This document shows, piece after piece, positions 23,111 to 36,124 of a DNA stretch of 64,000 nt. The DNA is taken from positions 33,016,353 through 33,080,352 of the forward strand of contig NC_092639.1 of the NCBI RefSeq assembly GCF_039555335.1. The letters are read 5' to 3'. Under the pieces are notes generated by a model. It searched no databases, was not told the origin of the DNA, and worked only from the letters and a program-made list of their open reading frames with translations. The position numbers and the translations under genes are program-made. Origin of the DNA: Amphiura filiformis. Taxonomy: Eukaryota; Echinodermata; Ophiuroidea; Amphilepidida; Amphiuridae. The number at the start of each line of letters is the position of its first letter. Within the stretch, counting starts at the first letter, position 1.

Positions 23111-23159
23111 TGGAAAAGGTGCTATATATATGCTTCAGCGTTCAACAAGCTGTGGATCA

Positions 23160-24180
23160 CGAAATGCCCTTTTAAGGCAGCTGTGTACTCTAGACATTGT
23201 TTCTTTCGCAAAATTGAGTTTTTTTGATATGATGTTTTTTATAAATACAAGGAATGAAAATACAGATTTGTAAACTCCAACTGCAATATTTTAAGGATTT
23301 TATTTCACTATTCCACTCGTGTTTAAAATTGAAAAGGAAAGAAAATCTTTGTTGTACCAGTAGGGTACACGCGCGCAACAACGCATCGCGTTGCGTATCG
23401 CGCAATTTGTTAACGCACAAATACGCTACGCATACGCGACGCTTATCTGCATGCGCGGCGCATCTTATGGAAACACCACGGAAGCACAAAAACCTAGTGG
23501 TCAAATGGCTCCGTTTTAGCTGATAAAATGTGGGTTTTTTCAAGTTCTTTCCCCGATTTAAATATCAAGTTATGAATGGATTTCGCTCAAACTTCTCAAG
23601 GGGCCGTGGATTTACCCGATGTTTATGTAATGTAAGGTAGAAAAATAAAAACTGCCGCATTCTCCTGCGAGACTCGATGAAAGTGCAAAATGTGACCATT
23701 TTAAACTTCAACGGCCATTATTTCAATGTTAATTTTCTCGGTAAAATGACGATTTAGGTACACGATACTCAATAAATACAGCATCTATAGGTAAGCAAAT
23801 ATGATCATCGTAAAAAGCATGATCGACTCAAGAAACAGTTTTCTCATTTTTATATTTTGGTCTATTTCCGATTTTAGGCATCATTTTGTGCAAATAGGCG
23901 TTTGTGAATTTTAAAAAGTTCCATTTGATGCCTTATATGGTCAATATCTCAAAAAATAAGGCCAATATCAAAAAAATTAAAAAAACGTTTTTGGAATGGA
24001 GCCTCAAGATTGAGATTTACCCCAAATCTGTATTTATATTAAGATTGATTGATGTCTTGCCTTCATAAAAAATGTATACTTTTATATGTCTTGTGCGAAT
24101 AATTACAAAGTTATTGCACTTTTACTACATGCATGTCTGAGAGTACACAGCCTCCTTAAGTTACAGAAAACATTTTAAGT
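23160..24180. other. Non-coding stretch with a CpG-rich patch
   Basis: 23365-23460 is rich in GCG/CGC words. No supported gene. Confidence 0.45.
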
Positions 24181-24199
24181 GATATTGAATTAAAACTTT

Positions 24200-25240
24200 A
24201 TACAGTAAAGATTCGTCTAATGGCGCACTTCATGGTGAAATAGAGAGCTCACGCCCAACAAGAATTAATGTTCCGTGACCTTTTTGCTGTTGGGAATTTT
24301 ACGGGAGGGCACTGTTGAGGTTTTGCCTAAAATTCATTTATGTCAAAAATAGCGCCGTTAGGTGAATACGGTATTTAGATTTATATGGTTTCGCGAATAA
24401 GCCAACAATACAAAGTATGTATTTTTGTACAATTTGTAAGCCAAACGTTTTTTATGTTTTGTAGACACATAGAATTTGCAATTTTCTGAGAACGCACTTA
24501 CATCCACGGAACCCGACTTGATCCTCTTATTTATAAGTGATATTTTCACCGAAAGGGCTGCATTACTATTTGAAAAGAGATATTGAAAAATTCAAAAACC
24601 TTTATACAGCTTTTTTAAAGATTCGTCTAATGGCGCACTTCATGGTGAAATAGAGAGCTCATTATTACCCAACAGTAATTTTAGAATTAATGTTCCGTGA
24701 CTTTTTATTACAAAATTTTGCAGAATGAAGCTTAACTTTTCTAGATGGCGATTTCCATATTGCGTACAGGTTATAAAACTGGAATTTAAGGGCGTACTAC
24801 ACCCATATACTGGTTTGATTGGTCTAAAATAAATATTTTTCATTTATAGTTAGGCGATATATGCCGATTAGGTGAAATACAATTGTAGTAAGTCATTTAG
24901 ATTATAATAACGGTTTACTGTTCCTAGTTATCAGATTGTTTCATAACAATCCAGTTAAAATCAGCATGTTCAAGTTTACATGAATACAATTTGTAAATCC
25001 AAACGTTTTTGAAAATCTAGTGGTGCATTTATATAACTACACAATGGATGATAGTTTGCCAATATTATTGTGTTGTTAGAAAAAGGCTATTATCACCGGA
25101 ACCCGACAATTGTTCAGGTCAAATTTAGCATCAATTTTGAATTTATGAGAAGATACAATGAATAATTTTGATTCTTTAACCGATATAATCGAGAAGGCTG
25201 ATATACTACTATTTGATGTAAATAGTACAGAATGCCTAGT
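24200..25240 (+). repeat. Diverged tandem pair (about 0.45-0.6 kb each)
   Basis: 24205-24560 and 24615-25110 share AAGATTCGTCTAATGGCGCA, CATGGTGAAATAGAGAGCTC, GAATTAATGTTCCGTGAC, CCAAACGTTTTT and CACGGAACCCGAC / CACCGGAACCCGAC in the same order. Confidence 0.65.
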
Positions 25241-25790
25241 TAGACGATTTCACAAATAAATAAAATAGAAATCACAACAACGACCAATATGGTGGTATAG
25301 GTTAGATACAATTTTTTTCAACATTGCTTTAGTATGGTTGCGATCTTTCTGATTATTTCTGCTTAATTTTTGGAACCCTCTTCAGATTTCTGTGTTTGAT
25401 TAATAGCACAGTATTACAAACGATGTACAAATTATTACTGTTGATAAGACTGTTATTCTTCTAAAAGAAATCAGTAATTTTTACATATCAACTTTATCTA
25501 ACTATTAGCAAGCTATCCAAAATTTTAACGAACTGTTATTACAAAATCATGGAGTTTTACACAAAGTACCACCTTTTGGCTTCTACTTTTAAAAGCATGT
25601 ACGCTACGTTGATACCGATGCCACCAATAAAACGAGAAGATTTGCCCCTTCATTTTGCATACCACTTTGTCCAAATTTTTTTTGTAATTTCTTCACAAAA
25701 TGCAAAAAAACAATGGAATTGTAACCCCTTAACCAAAATTAGGGGCGCAATTTTGGTGAAATCTCGCAATGCCCCTTTAATATAATGTTA
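25240..25790 (-). repeat. Dispersed repeat, inverted relative to 52330-52880
   Basis: Shares, in reverse orientation, ACAAAGTACCACCTTTTGGC-like sequence, GCCCCTTCATTTTGCATACC and the CACCATATTGG-type end. Its terminal part (GAAATCTCGCAATGCCCC) abuts the scaffold gap at 35441. Confidence 0.7.
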
Positions 25791-26178
25791 ATTCGTGGTC
25801 AAGTACACACATTATTGATCATTAATTGATAACAGGCAGTATACCAATAATATCATTAATTTTTCTTGTGTTATTTCTTTTTCTATTTATATAGAGAATA
25901 GAGACAGTCTTTACCTCCACCAGAACCTCAACCATTCGTCGATATCTTAGATATTCCTCCTCCGTTACGTCTAGTGCCTCAAGGACCAACTTTATTTGAT
26001 TTATTAAAGATTTTGCCACCATTAGAAGATTTACTAGCAAGAAGAATAGCTTTTTCAGTTACCAAACCAAATTTTGTTCCCGATATACCACCCAGATGGC
26101 GGCGACAAGACAAGCCAGATCCCTATGCTATATTTAAGGTAATATTTTGTCATATTCTTAAAAGGCTCACGAGTTAAA

Positions 26179-26437
26179 GTGACATGGTCCCACGAAATGG
26201 GCGCAAAGTCACAAGTAGTTTCGACACCTCCTGGCTGCTAATTTGGTGTTCTTTATTTGACGCGCAAATGTACAAGCAAGTAGTATGATTTTGCGAATGG
26301 AGCATTCTGCAAGCCAGAACTATATCCTTTGTGCCCCATTCACAAAATACTTGTACACGTGTGCAGGAACATCAACTCAGCAACCAGGATGTCTCAAAAC
26401 TACCAACTCTGTGTTCATTTAGTGGGAGCAGGTCACA
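26179..26437. mobile_element. Intronic MITE, TGACC...GGTCA family (copy 1)
   Basis: Left arm GTGACATGGTCCCACGAAAT, right arm ATTTAGTGGGAGCAGGTCAC. It lies in the intron between the two ligand exons. Equivalent in copy 2: 35866-36124. Confidence 0.7.
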
Positions 26438-27038
26438 TATGACTGAAAACTATTGAAAACAATAATCTGCTGTATGAACTAATCTCCAAATTAATATCTT
26501 GGCGGTCAGAAAGTTTAAAGATAACTGAACCTCAACCATTGTCCGTACACAAGTATTATTGATCTCTTCCTTACTTCACATTAGAACTACTGCGTGGTGT
26601 GGCCTCCATGAGCCCCTTAAGATATTAGCACCTAGCAAGAATTATAGTAAACGCATCCTCAGCAAAGTAGGATAGTTGAGGCTCCTCGTTTGGTTGAAAT
26701 AAATATCACTATTCTACGATCAGTTTAAGAATTTGTTATGAATATATTCCCTAGGGAGTTTTATCTTCTCTGGTTGGGTACCATGGTAACTACCTTCTGC
26801 CACCATATTCATCATAGCCCAAAATGGAGTAGGCGGAATATTTGTTTCAATACAAGTGCCATTTCTTCTTATTTTCCTCATATTATGATTTGTGCCACAG
26901 AGAGGTTCCTTTAACAATGGTTCTAACTCAGCTCACTTTTGGGGATCATTTTAATGTCACTTAACAGGTTACGCCACATTTTAAAGGATCATTTCTTGCA
27001 AACATAAATTAGACATTACATTACAAATTAGGCAAATA

Positions 27039-27360
27039 CCCAGTGAACACAAAACGTTTTGGACATCATTCACAAAAAGATTAGAAAGTTTAAATGTCGG
27101 GTTGTATAAAGGGCATATAATGGGTATAAAATGTTTTCATAACATTCAAAAACATTTGTTAATAACGTACTGCAAATATTCTAAAATAAAATTTTAAGCG
27201 TAGACAAAATATTTGGCAACCAAAAACTTTTTAAATATTATTTTGCAAACGTTTTTAAAATATTGTTGTGGTGTGTTTTCATTCAAAACTTTATATAACA
27301 CGACATTTAATGTTATTAAAATGTTTTTATCTAAACCAAAACCCAAAATATGTTTGCCGG
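27039..27360 (+). mobile_element. Intronic AACGTTTT repeat (copy 1)
   Basis: Starts CCCAGTGAACACAAAACG and carries several small deletions relative to the copy-2 equivalent. Confidence 0.7.
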
Positions 27361-30300
27361 TTAAACAAGCCCGTAATTTTCTAAATAAATAACAATATCG
27401 GTTATGATCTTGTTTTGTATTTTTAACATTTCAGCGACAAATCCCTTTGATGGTTCGAGCCTGTCCGGAGCATCACGAATGGGCGCAAATTAGAAGTGGT
27501 ATAAATTTAGATAACACCGAAGTACAAATTACTGAAAGGCAATGGTTTTGGCGTACAACATGCCTGAATAATACACAATCCTGCTTTGGATTTAAACAAC
27601 GAGACGATGGACTAAGATCTGGATGTCTACAGAATAATTCTTGGATGATTGCCTAGGCAAAACCAGCTAGTGCAAGGACTATCGGTGGCAACATATTGCA
27701 GTTCCCACAGGATGTGCTTGCGCAGTACCAGTTATGTCTACATTTTGAGAGCTGGTACCTCAGACTGGTACCTCACTTTGAAGCATTTTCCCGGAAAACA
27801 TAATTTAAGTAGCTCCAAAGATATGGTGATAATTGATTTTTAACTACTATTCTTCGCTGTGGTATGTTTATATTAAGAATTAAATATTATCATAAAAAAA
27901 AGCCTTTGGAACCGTGAAAGGCTGATACTATTACCACATATGCACCAAACCAGATTCTATTAAAATAGGGTGTATGATTGCATTTCTATTCGGTGACATG
28001 TTTAATACTAAACATAGACGACGTTCATGACGTTGTTTTTGATCCGATATGTTCAATTGGAACTTTGATTTACACTATCAAAGATGCATCAGAACGGTTG
28101 TTTTTAATATGAGACCAGTAAAATAGTTTGACTACATTACTTGAACAGAAAATTTGTGGGTGTAAATTGCAACGTTTTTGGTACCATTTTACACTTTTAA
28201 TACTGGCTAACTCAAATGTCATCAGTAAACTGACCTTATTGTTCAGTTCATTATGATAATGGATGCAACCTGCAAGTCACCGATAGAATCCATGATGTCA
28301 TTCTGATGTGCAAGTGTAACATGTACAGTTTTGCATTGGAGAATCACGTTTTACGAAGTTCTGAAGGTGAGGGCGACCTTACAACAAAATGTTGTATAAA
28401 TTCACCATACAAATTGCTTTACCTCACGTCGTGTCGCCCACGTACTTTTTTTTAACTCGCTGTGTACTTTCAGTTTGTTTAGAGTTATCTGATGCGTGAA
28501 TTAGGAAGTGTGGAGGAAAGCCGCCGGCTAGTGTTTGCATTCTGTTTCATACACCTCTAAAGGTGACTCCGAGGTTTGTTGAAAAAGAGGGCTACAGGTT
28601 ATTTACTAGGATGTACATTAAACCGTAACAGCTATAAACCAGATGATGAAATGTGTAATATTTTACCTAAAACAGCTGTTTGAAAATGACATTTCTACAT
28701 CAGGTAATACTGCCCGCAAGAGAATTAAGGTACCATTTATGTTTACCTTTGTATATCATACAAAGACAGATGTGTCATAATTAGAACAAGTAGCCAATAG
28801 AGGCCCTGCATGCTTTTATCGATTGGCGCCAAACAAAGGATTTGAACCGGTGTCATTCACCGTAATCATGGCGCAGTGCAGTCCATTCAATCGATAGTTG
28901 TCATCAAGGGCATCAACCTATTTGAACGTAGTGCATTTGTTATGTGTGTGAGACGAGGTAGATTGCAATTATGCTTTTATTGAATGTATTTGAGAAGTCC
29001 GCCATATTTACGGAATGATATGATCATATACACAACCTCTATAGATGCATTTTTTAAGACATGATGATCCAAATTGGGTGTTTTATTGATTAGTACAGAG
29101 CGTTGTCGACCAAGATAACTAGCGCCGTCCTTTCTAATTCTGTTGATTTAGAACATTAAAATGCAACTTTGGATATCAATAATCCTTCCTTAGGTTTTAG
29201 GAGGTGAACATAACTGGTACCTTGATGACTTATGGCTGCAAATGTGTAAGGTCACCGTTAGGTCACCGTTAATGTAATTCTTATTCGATTTCAATACATG
29301 AGGTATTAAATCAGAGCTAAAGAGTATAGGTATTAGTTGCTGGTTTTAGTTTTGACGTCTTTGTTTAGGATATCGGGGTGAACAGAACTGGTACCTTAAT
29401 GACTAATGGATGCATATGTGTAAGGTCTTTAACGCTTCCACGGCTACTTTTATGGTAACGTTTTCAATTTGCATCCGATTGGAGAAGCGATTTACCGATT
29501 TATAAAAATCACTAGCATGCCTGGTGTCAAATCGCCACAAATAAATCCCCAGGCAACCTATGAGCGGTACAAATCCCTGTCACTACTAATAGGTCTACTG
29601 CTAAAACCAGCGATACACCTAAAAGAGTGGTAGCAATATGCAATCGCCAGTCTTGGATCGCTAGCGAGTTACAGCTCAATCGCAGCGACTGCTACATATA
29701 TTTTAAGATGTGGTAGCAATATGCAAGGTGCCAGTGATTAGCATGCATAGGTACCGCGTGAAGGTTGTAGTGCAGGGCGATCTATTCAAAAATTGTATTC
29801 ATCTATTGCTATGGTAAGTAATCCTGTTACATCATCACTTCGACAGCGAATAGTGACCAATATTTGGTAACTTATATAGGACTGCAGTCCATGATGACAA
29901 AAAAATATTTAAGTTATTTTGTTGTTGTTGCATTGTCACGTCCGCTATACGATCTCCTCGTCATACACATTTGACCAAACACAATAAGACAGACCAAGAC
30001 CTTTGCCATTTCGGCAAGGTTCGGCTTTCTCCCATTGTAATTGACCATTTTTATATGACAACCTATTCTTGGAGGCGCTATTAATTTCTCTGTGTATCCA
30101 GGTGTATCTGTGTGCATCAGTATCAAGGCGAAGTTCATTGGATTCCCCGGGAATAAATAGCAAGTACTTTATTATTATTGCAGAGTGGATCGAGGCGACT
30201 GCTAATTAAAAATTCATAACAGTTATGTAATCAGTCGATAGCGCGAACATTTCTACATTGGAAACAAACGGAATTTGTCACACGTATTCGTTGGTAATAG

Positions 30301-31621
30301 AAAAACGGTAAATGGGTGCCCTCTCAAGAATACATACTCTATTTACGACCTCAATGTTTAATTAGTTGAGGATGAAAGAGGACCTAGTTTGCATCCGCTC
30401 TGTAATTTAATTTTCATTTGATGTCCTAAGGATGTCTATTACCAGATTTCCCAACATTAGCTAATGATTCTAAGAGTGTACGGATCAATCATAAGTCAAC
30501 ACAGGGGTCAAATTTTAAATTTGCTCAAACTTTGTTGACTTGTTTTTACATGACAAGCAATTTTCGTTCAAATCGGAGCGTTTTTCATTTTTGACCCTTG
30601 TGTGGCCAAAAAAACTGACCACCTCCTGAACCTTTTTGCTTAATAACTGAATAACGGTATGTCGCAGATAATAATGTCAAACTATACTTTTGACAATTAA
30701 AGTTTGAAATTTGACCTTTGATTGACCCTTGCGCGCTTCAAATCACTTTTTGATTTTAGGAACGTGTCAAATCTAGTCATAGACACTCTTAGCACTTATG
30801 AAAAAGGTGTAATTAAATCACAGTGGTGTTCAAATTAAGCCCTCAGCCCGATACATTCATAGCGTATTCACTCACATTTTCATCAATTGGAGCAAGATGC
30901 TGTTGCACGGTGATCTTGCTGAGTGCAAGTGCTGATAACCTCTCCTGAGTTATTAGCTTTTATGTGCCGGTTAGTTCGGTCACATTTTACCATGTTGGTG
31001 TGCTTGCTTTATCATAATGTACTTATTAATATAGTATTTGTATTCAATCGTTTTATTTTGGTATAATTTCAAATTGTATCATATCATATTTTGATAGAAA
31101 TGTATTTTATATTCAGTTGTATTATTTTGGCAAAGTTTAAAATGTATAATATTTCTTGTAATTGCTATTCTAAGATGTGCTGCAATAGATTTAATATTAT
31201 ATTTGTTATCACACGAGGAAACAAAAACAATGTAATGTGGCGCTACATGTGGAATGTCAGGGCTCTAAATGAAGGTTTTAAATCAAATGAAAATTTCATT
31301 TATACTATAATATGTACCCGTGATGCATTCCTTCTTGTTTTGGACAACATGTATTAATTTCGATACTACATGTATTATAACAAAAGCCATTCTCTTCTGA
31401 AATGATCGGACTTTCCTTCAAGAAAATAGTCATAGTGGCCATGATGAAACACGTGTTTTTTGTTGTTTTTGTTTTGTAATTTGTATATTTTTCTGACATA
31501 AGGCACCGTATGGAAATTGGATCAATCCGGGTTCGACCCCTTCGATGCTGTGTCGATATTTGTTATCGACTAGTTAATCAAGGCTTCATTGTCCAATTAT
31601 CTAACCGATCCACAGATCTTG

Positions 31622-31987
31622 TTAAGGGTACGCGAGGTTGGTTGGTCGAAGCAGCCAAAAAATCGTTTTTCATTGTCTAAATCAATATATTACTGGAAAA
31701 AAACACTTTGATTTTTTTGCAAAAGTTCATTCTACAAATCATATACTTTAAAAACTTGCTTGATGTTAATGGGTTATGTACGTTTTATAAAAGTATTGTT
31801 GTTTCCGCCCTCTTTACAACGTAACTCAAGAACCACAGGACATACAAAAGTATATCTGTAATATTTGAACACTCGCTACACACTCGCTATGAAATGATCA
31901 ATGCAATTTTTGCCAAAGCTCACTACCATTCGCAAGATGCTCTGAACTACCAAATCAAAACAGTTTAAAATAGTTGCTAACCTTAAA
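31622..31987 (+). mobile_element. TTAAGGGTA...CCTTAA MITE family, copy in segment 1
   Basis: About 365 bp containing TTGGTCGAAGCAGCCAAAAA and TCATTCTACAAATCATATAC. Family members also lie at 41321-41684, 48057-48420, 50520-50826 and 61735-62089. The 48057 copy keeps the complementary right end (GCTTCGACCAACAATACATC), which shows the TIR. Confidence 0.75.
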
Positions 31988-32389
31988 GTAGCCCTTCTAC
32001 TTATCATTATCGGGATTTGCAAGACAACATACATTTGTTACGCAGGTTAAAAAGGTTAAAACATATTTTTATTTTTTACTTTGAAGGTGAAATTAGTCAA
32101 TAATGTTCAAAAATCGTACGAGAATAATTTTTTGTATTTATGATATTGTTGTTTATGTTGTGTGACCCTTAAACTTGACTTGCACTTTGACTTCTGACCT
32201 TTGACCTGTATTTTCACTTTTGGAGTTCAGATCATAATAATTTACATGGCTACTGCCTATGTTCAAACCAATATTTTTATACATAGTATTGGTTATAATT
32301 CCAGGTAGCCAAGTGTTGTCATGTCTTGCAATAATCACACTCGACAGCGAGGGAGAATGATAAAAGCCATATTCCTCCGCTTTAGGCCA

Positions 32390-32855
32390 AAAAAAAAGTT
32401 GTTTGTTTGTCCTCCACCGCCCGCTCCTCAGATTAAGACCTGAACACATTTTTTATTTTATTCATTTTTTTTGAATAAAAATAAGTATTTTTTTTTTTTC
32501 AGATTTGGAGTATCTCTGGACCTAGCTAGAGCTAAATACTAAGATCTTTCATGTTTGTAAATTAAAAAAAAAACCACAAAAACATTTTGTGTCTTCAATA
32601 TGCAAAGTTATAACTTGTGTTCATGTCATAGTCTATTATTTTTAGTGACTTGAAAATACATTGGATTTGAAATCATTAAAAGACTATGACTATTGTTTTT
32701 TTTTATTCACCATGAATGATTGTAGCATTTAGCTCTAGCTAGGTCCAGGAATGCGCCAAATCCGAAAAATTTTTTTTTTTTTTTAAAAAAAAAAAAAATC
32801 CGCCCGCCCGCACATCCTCTTTCAAAGCTGTGGAGGACAAACAAACAATTATTTT
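32390..32855. mobile_element. Nested foldback element (copy 1)
   Basis: Outer pair TTGTTTGTTTGTCCTCCAC / GTGGAGGACAAACAAACAA; inner pair GGACCTAGCTAGAGCTAAAT / inverse at 32728-32747. The copy-2 counterpart is 42099-42530. Confidence 0.75.
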
Positions 32856-33682
32856 TTTGGGCCTTATGAAACCTTCAAAGAAAGATATGGTTCATGTATG
32901 CAACCCATGTATGTGTGATAAATGCAAGAAGTGGCCCTCTATATTAAGATTAACAAACTATCCGTGGAAAACTGGAGGGCGACATATTTGCTGAACGTCT
33001 GAAAAGTTGTGGACACAATGTATTACCTGAAATCTTTCAGTTCGATTGAATTTAAATATGTGGTTGGATATACTGTTTTCAGTAACAAAGAAATTAGTTC
33101 GAGTCTATCGTCCCTGTCAATCAGTCTCCTCGTGGTCCATAATTAGTTAGTACCGGAGTTTAATTGACAGGATTGTCAGACGATATTAAACTAATTGTTT
33201 TTCTGAATTTCTGACTTATATTATAATAGGTGAACGAACGTGGACATTGACGGTACGTAAATACGCGATGTCACATGAGGTGCTGTAACCAATTGGTACT
33301 CTTGAATGGCACCATATTGACATTAAGTTCGTTCACTTGGTGCTGTCTATTATTATTATCGCCTTCGTATAAATTAGGTAGATGGTCATGCTGGCAGGAC
33401 CTTAATTTGATGAATTCGTTGAACGTGTACCTAAAAAATAGATATAAAATAGTTCGTTAATTTTAAATTTGGATGACTACGTTAATTTGTATATTACACG
33501 TTATCTTTAACTTAATGGTGCATGTAGGATAGAATAAAAAAAAAAAATGTATGATTTTATTTTCATCATACCTTTAAAGTAACGAAGACAGATAATAAAG
33601 GTTTATATTTTTGTAAAGGCAATAATTTGATATTAAATTGTGACTTTGAACTTCATAATTATCAATATAGAGACAAAATGCA

Positions 33683-34075
33683 GTAATTACAGTAGCGTTG
33701 CCAGCGGGATGGCAGGGGAAGATTGCCCCTGACAAAAAAAAAAAGAAAAGAAAAAAGTACCACTCTAAAAAAAAATGAAAGAGAAAATCTGGAGGAAAAG
33801 GAAAGGGCAAGGAGCCCTTTTCCACCATAATTCACCCGATCATGGGCCAAAATAATGTAAAATACAAATTTCTTGCACGCTGAGCGCGCACATTTTCACT
33901 CTAAAGCCATTTTATCCCGATCATGGGCGAAAATAGTGTAAAATACAATTTTTAACGCGCTACGCGCGCAAATCGTCACAATTGGGAGCTCGAAGAGTAC
34001 AGTCTCTCTCTAAAAGAAAACAAATTTATTTTTGCCCCCTCTGACCAAGAGAGCTGGCTAAGCCGCTGAGTAATT
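33683..34075. mobile_element. Probable MITE with imperfect ends (copy 1)
   Basis: GTAATTACAGTAGCGTTGCC at the left and GGCTAAGCCGCTGAGTAATTA at the right are loosely inverted. The poly-A interior and GATCATGGGC(C/G)AAAAT repeat occur twice inside. The copy-2 counterpart is about 43375-43765. Confidence 0.5.
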
Positions 34076-35240
34076 ATCTTACTATACAGTACCTAAAGGC
34101 ATGAATTTTGCCGGGTATGTTAGTTCAATGATATTATTACAATAATGTATGTCTAAATTTTGACGAAACTTGAGGGCGTCCTCCAGATGGCGTCATTTGC
34201 ACCTCAAATTTCAAAAAAATCGATAGCTTCGATGACTACCCCGCGGTGCTAAAGCACCGGGATGGCTGCTTTGCACCTATTGAGTGGCACTATGCAGTTT
34301 TCTTTTATTTCATGTGACACTTCAACAAATCTATTTGAGGAAGCCTGCTTCAGATCTTTATTTGCTGTATTGAATTCGCAGAACAGTGGAAGGATTCTAA
34401 ATGTATTATTTTCACGAACGAAACAGTCAATTTTGAAATTCAAAAAGTAAAACTCTGCTTAATTATGCAATTGTATACTAAGTATGTAAAAAAAAATTTC
34501 TGTCGGTACATTTCTTTCAGAGACACGCTGTGGTAGCAAAGGGACGTAACAAGTCATATACCGGTATTGAGATATTTTAAATATGTATGAGTATGTTGCA
34601 AAAATAATTAGGTAATTTGTTATACATTTGTTAAATGCTCATGTCAAAATTACCTAACCTACATTTACCTTGACCCCCCAGTCTAATGGTGCGTTCCTTA
34701 CAACGAGGAACTATATCATTAACAAAATGTCCAATTTTGAGTCTCAATCAAGAACAGGTGTTCATAATCCTAAAATAAAACTGGGTAATGGGATCTTTTC
34801 TGATTACGCGGAATATTTTTCTGCACTCATTCATCCATTTTTGGTCTACTCACAACATAGACGTGTCAATTTCGTTTGAGCTAAACAAAATTAGAACTCC
34901 AATGTTTTTTGCTTGCTAGTGACTCTGAACACCCTCCTTAACAACAAAAAAAAGGACAAAAAAGGAAGTAGGGGGCAAATGGTAATTTGCATAATATTCA
35001 AAATGGCCGCTAATGCCGGGCTCAAATTTTCAAAATAGGGCGAATATGGGTAAAAAACCCATATATCATTATTAGCATTCAGACAATGTAAGCGTAACAT
35101 CATAAAATAGGTCAAGATTAACATGATTCAATGGGTTTTTACTCTTTTCCCTGTTACCCACGTAACGAAACATCTCAGATATTGTAAACTATTCTTTAGT
35201 TAACCTTTTTTTCCAAGCGGAACAATTTGAGACCACTTTG

Positions 35241-35440
35241 NNNNNNNNNNNNNNNNNNNNNNNNNNNNNNNNNNNNNNNNNNNNNNNNNNNNNNNNNNNN
35301 NNNNNNNNNNNNNNNNNNNNNNNNNNNNNNNNNNNNNNNNNNNNNNNNNNNNNNNNNNNNNNNNNNNNNNNNNNNNNNNNNNNNNNNNNNNNNNNNNNNN
35401 NNNNNNNNNNNNNNNNNNNNNNNNNNNNNNNNNNNNNNNN
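35241..35440. other. Assembly gap (200 N)
   Basis: A run of exactly 200 N, a typical scaffolding placeholder rather than a measured length. It sits precisely at the junction of the two 9.5-kb copies. The sequence to its right is the end of a dispersed repeat (compare 25240-25790 and 52330-52880), a natural place for contigs to break. Confidence 0.98.
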
Positions 35441-35579
35441 GTGAAATCTCGCAATGCCCCTTTAATATAATGTTAATTCGTGGTCAAGTACACACATTAT
35501 TGATCATTAATTGATAACAGGCAGTATACCAATAATATCATTAATTTTTCTTTTGTTATTTCTTTTTCTATTTATATAG

Positions 35580-35825
35580 AGAATAGAGAGACAGTCTTTA
35601 CCTCCACCAGAACCTCAACCATTCGTCGATATCTTAGATATTCCTCCTCCGTTACGTCTAGTGCCTCAAGGACCAACTTTATTTGATTTATTAAAGATTT
35701 TGCCACCATTAGAAGATTTACTAGCAAGAAGAATAGCTTTTTCAGTTACCAAACCAAATTTTGTTCCCGATATACCACCCAGATGGCGGCGACAAGACAA
35801 GCCAGATCCCTATGCTATATTTAAG
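35580..35825 (+). CDS. Neurotrophin/Spatzle-like precursor, pro-domain exon (intact copy)
   Basis: This 246-nt exon lies between acceptor TTTATATAG and donor AAG|GTAATA and is open for 82 codons in phase 0. It begins RIERQSLPPPEPQPF and is rich in proline, with leucine/acidic stretches, as expected of a secreted precursor pro-region. Near the end, residues RWRR (codons at 35781-35792) fit the furin-type consensus RXRR. Cleavage there would release a mature chain starting QDKPDPY, with about 22 residues before the first cysteine of the next exon. The acceptor was chosen because it keeps the frame open; copy 1 lacks 2 nt here. It joins in phase to the exon at 37144 across a 1.3-kb intron that holds two MITEs. 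The convertase role is inferred from the motif only. Confidence 0.75.
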
Positions 35826-35865
35826 GTAATATTTTGTCATATTCTTAAAAGGCTCACGAGTTAAA

Positions 35866-36124
35866 GTGACATGGTCCCACGAAATGGGCGCAAAGTCACA
35901 AGTAGTTTCGACACCTCCTGGCTGCTAATTTGGTGTTCTTTATTTGACGCGCAAATGTACAAGCAAGTAGTATGATTTTGCGAATGGAGCATTCTGCAAG
36001 CCAGAACTATATCCTTTGTGCCCCATTCACAAAATACTTGTACACGTGTGCAGGAACATCAACTCAGCAACCAGGATGTCTCAAAACTACCAACTCTGTG
36101 TTCATTTAGTGGGAGCAGGTCACA
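35866..36124. mobile_element. Intronic MITE, TGACC...GGTCA family (copy 2)
   Basis: Copy-2 counterpart of 26179-26437 in the 1.3-kb ligand intron. Confidence 0.7.

Larger units (their letters stand above)
25895..27748 (+). pseudogene. Damaged second copy of the neurotrophin/Spatzle-like exons
   Basis: The two exons (about 25895-26138 and 27435-27748) are nearly identical to those at 35580 and 37144 but carry three lesions. First, two bases are missing just after the acceptor, so the usual splice puts the pro-domain out of frame; a neighbouring AG at 25900-25901 could restore it. Second, a TGG codon is TAG at 27654-27656, between cysteines 4 and 5. Third, one base is missing near 27675, which shifts the final CAC-bearing segment. 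Six of the differences in the last exon lie within about 60 nt while the rest is identical. The copy may be a non-functional allele, a local pseudogene, or an error-prone stretch of one assembled haplotype. Because the flanking 9.5 kb is also duplicated across a sequencing gap, it should not be counted as a second gene without read support. Confidence 0.7.
25756..35240 (+). repeat. 9.5-kb near-identical segment, copy 1 (ends at N gap)
   Basis: This segment aligns end to end with 35441-44947. Copy 2 starts right after the gap with the bases found here at 25756, and copy 1 stops at the gap with the bases found at 44947 in copy 2. Differences are scattered substitutions, homopolymer changes and small indels, for example a deletion of about 24 bp near 27295. 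It carries the damaged ligand exons. The stretches from 28.0 to 31.6 kb, 32.9 to 33.6 kb and 34.1 to 35.2 kb contain no gene I can support; the rest is MITEs listed separately. Confidence 0.9.

Noticed and set aside
28840-28900. tRNA-like B-box (GGTTCAAATCC) on the - strand, duplicated at about 38550
   Set aside because: No matching A-box or cloverleaf pairing could be drawn; at best a tRNA-derived remnant.
31525-31545. GGTTCGACCCC, resembling a tRNA T-loop
   Set aside because: No acceptor stem or A-box at the right distance.
35200-35514. ORFs across the N run
   Set aside because: They are translations of unknown bases.
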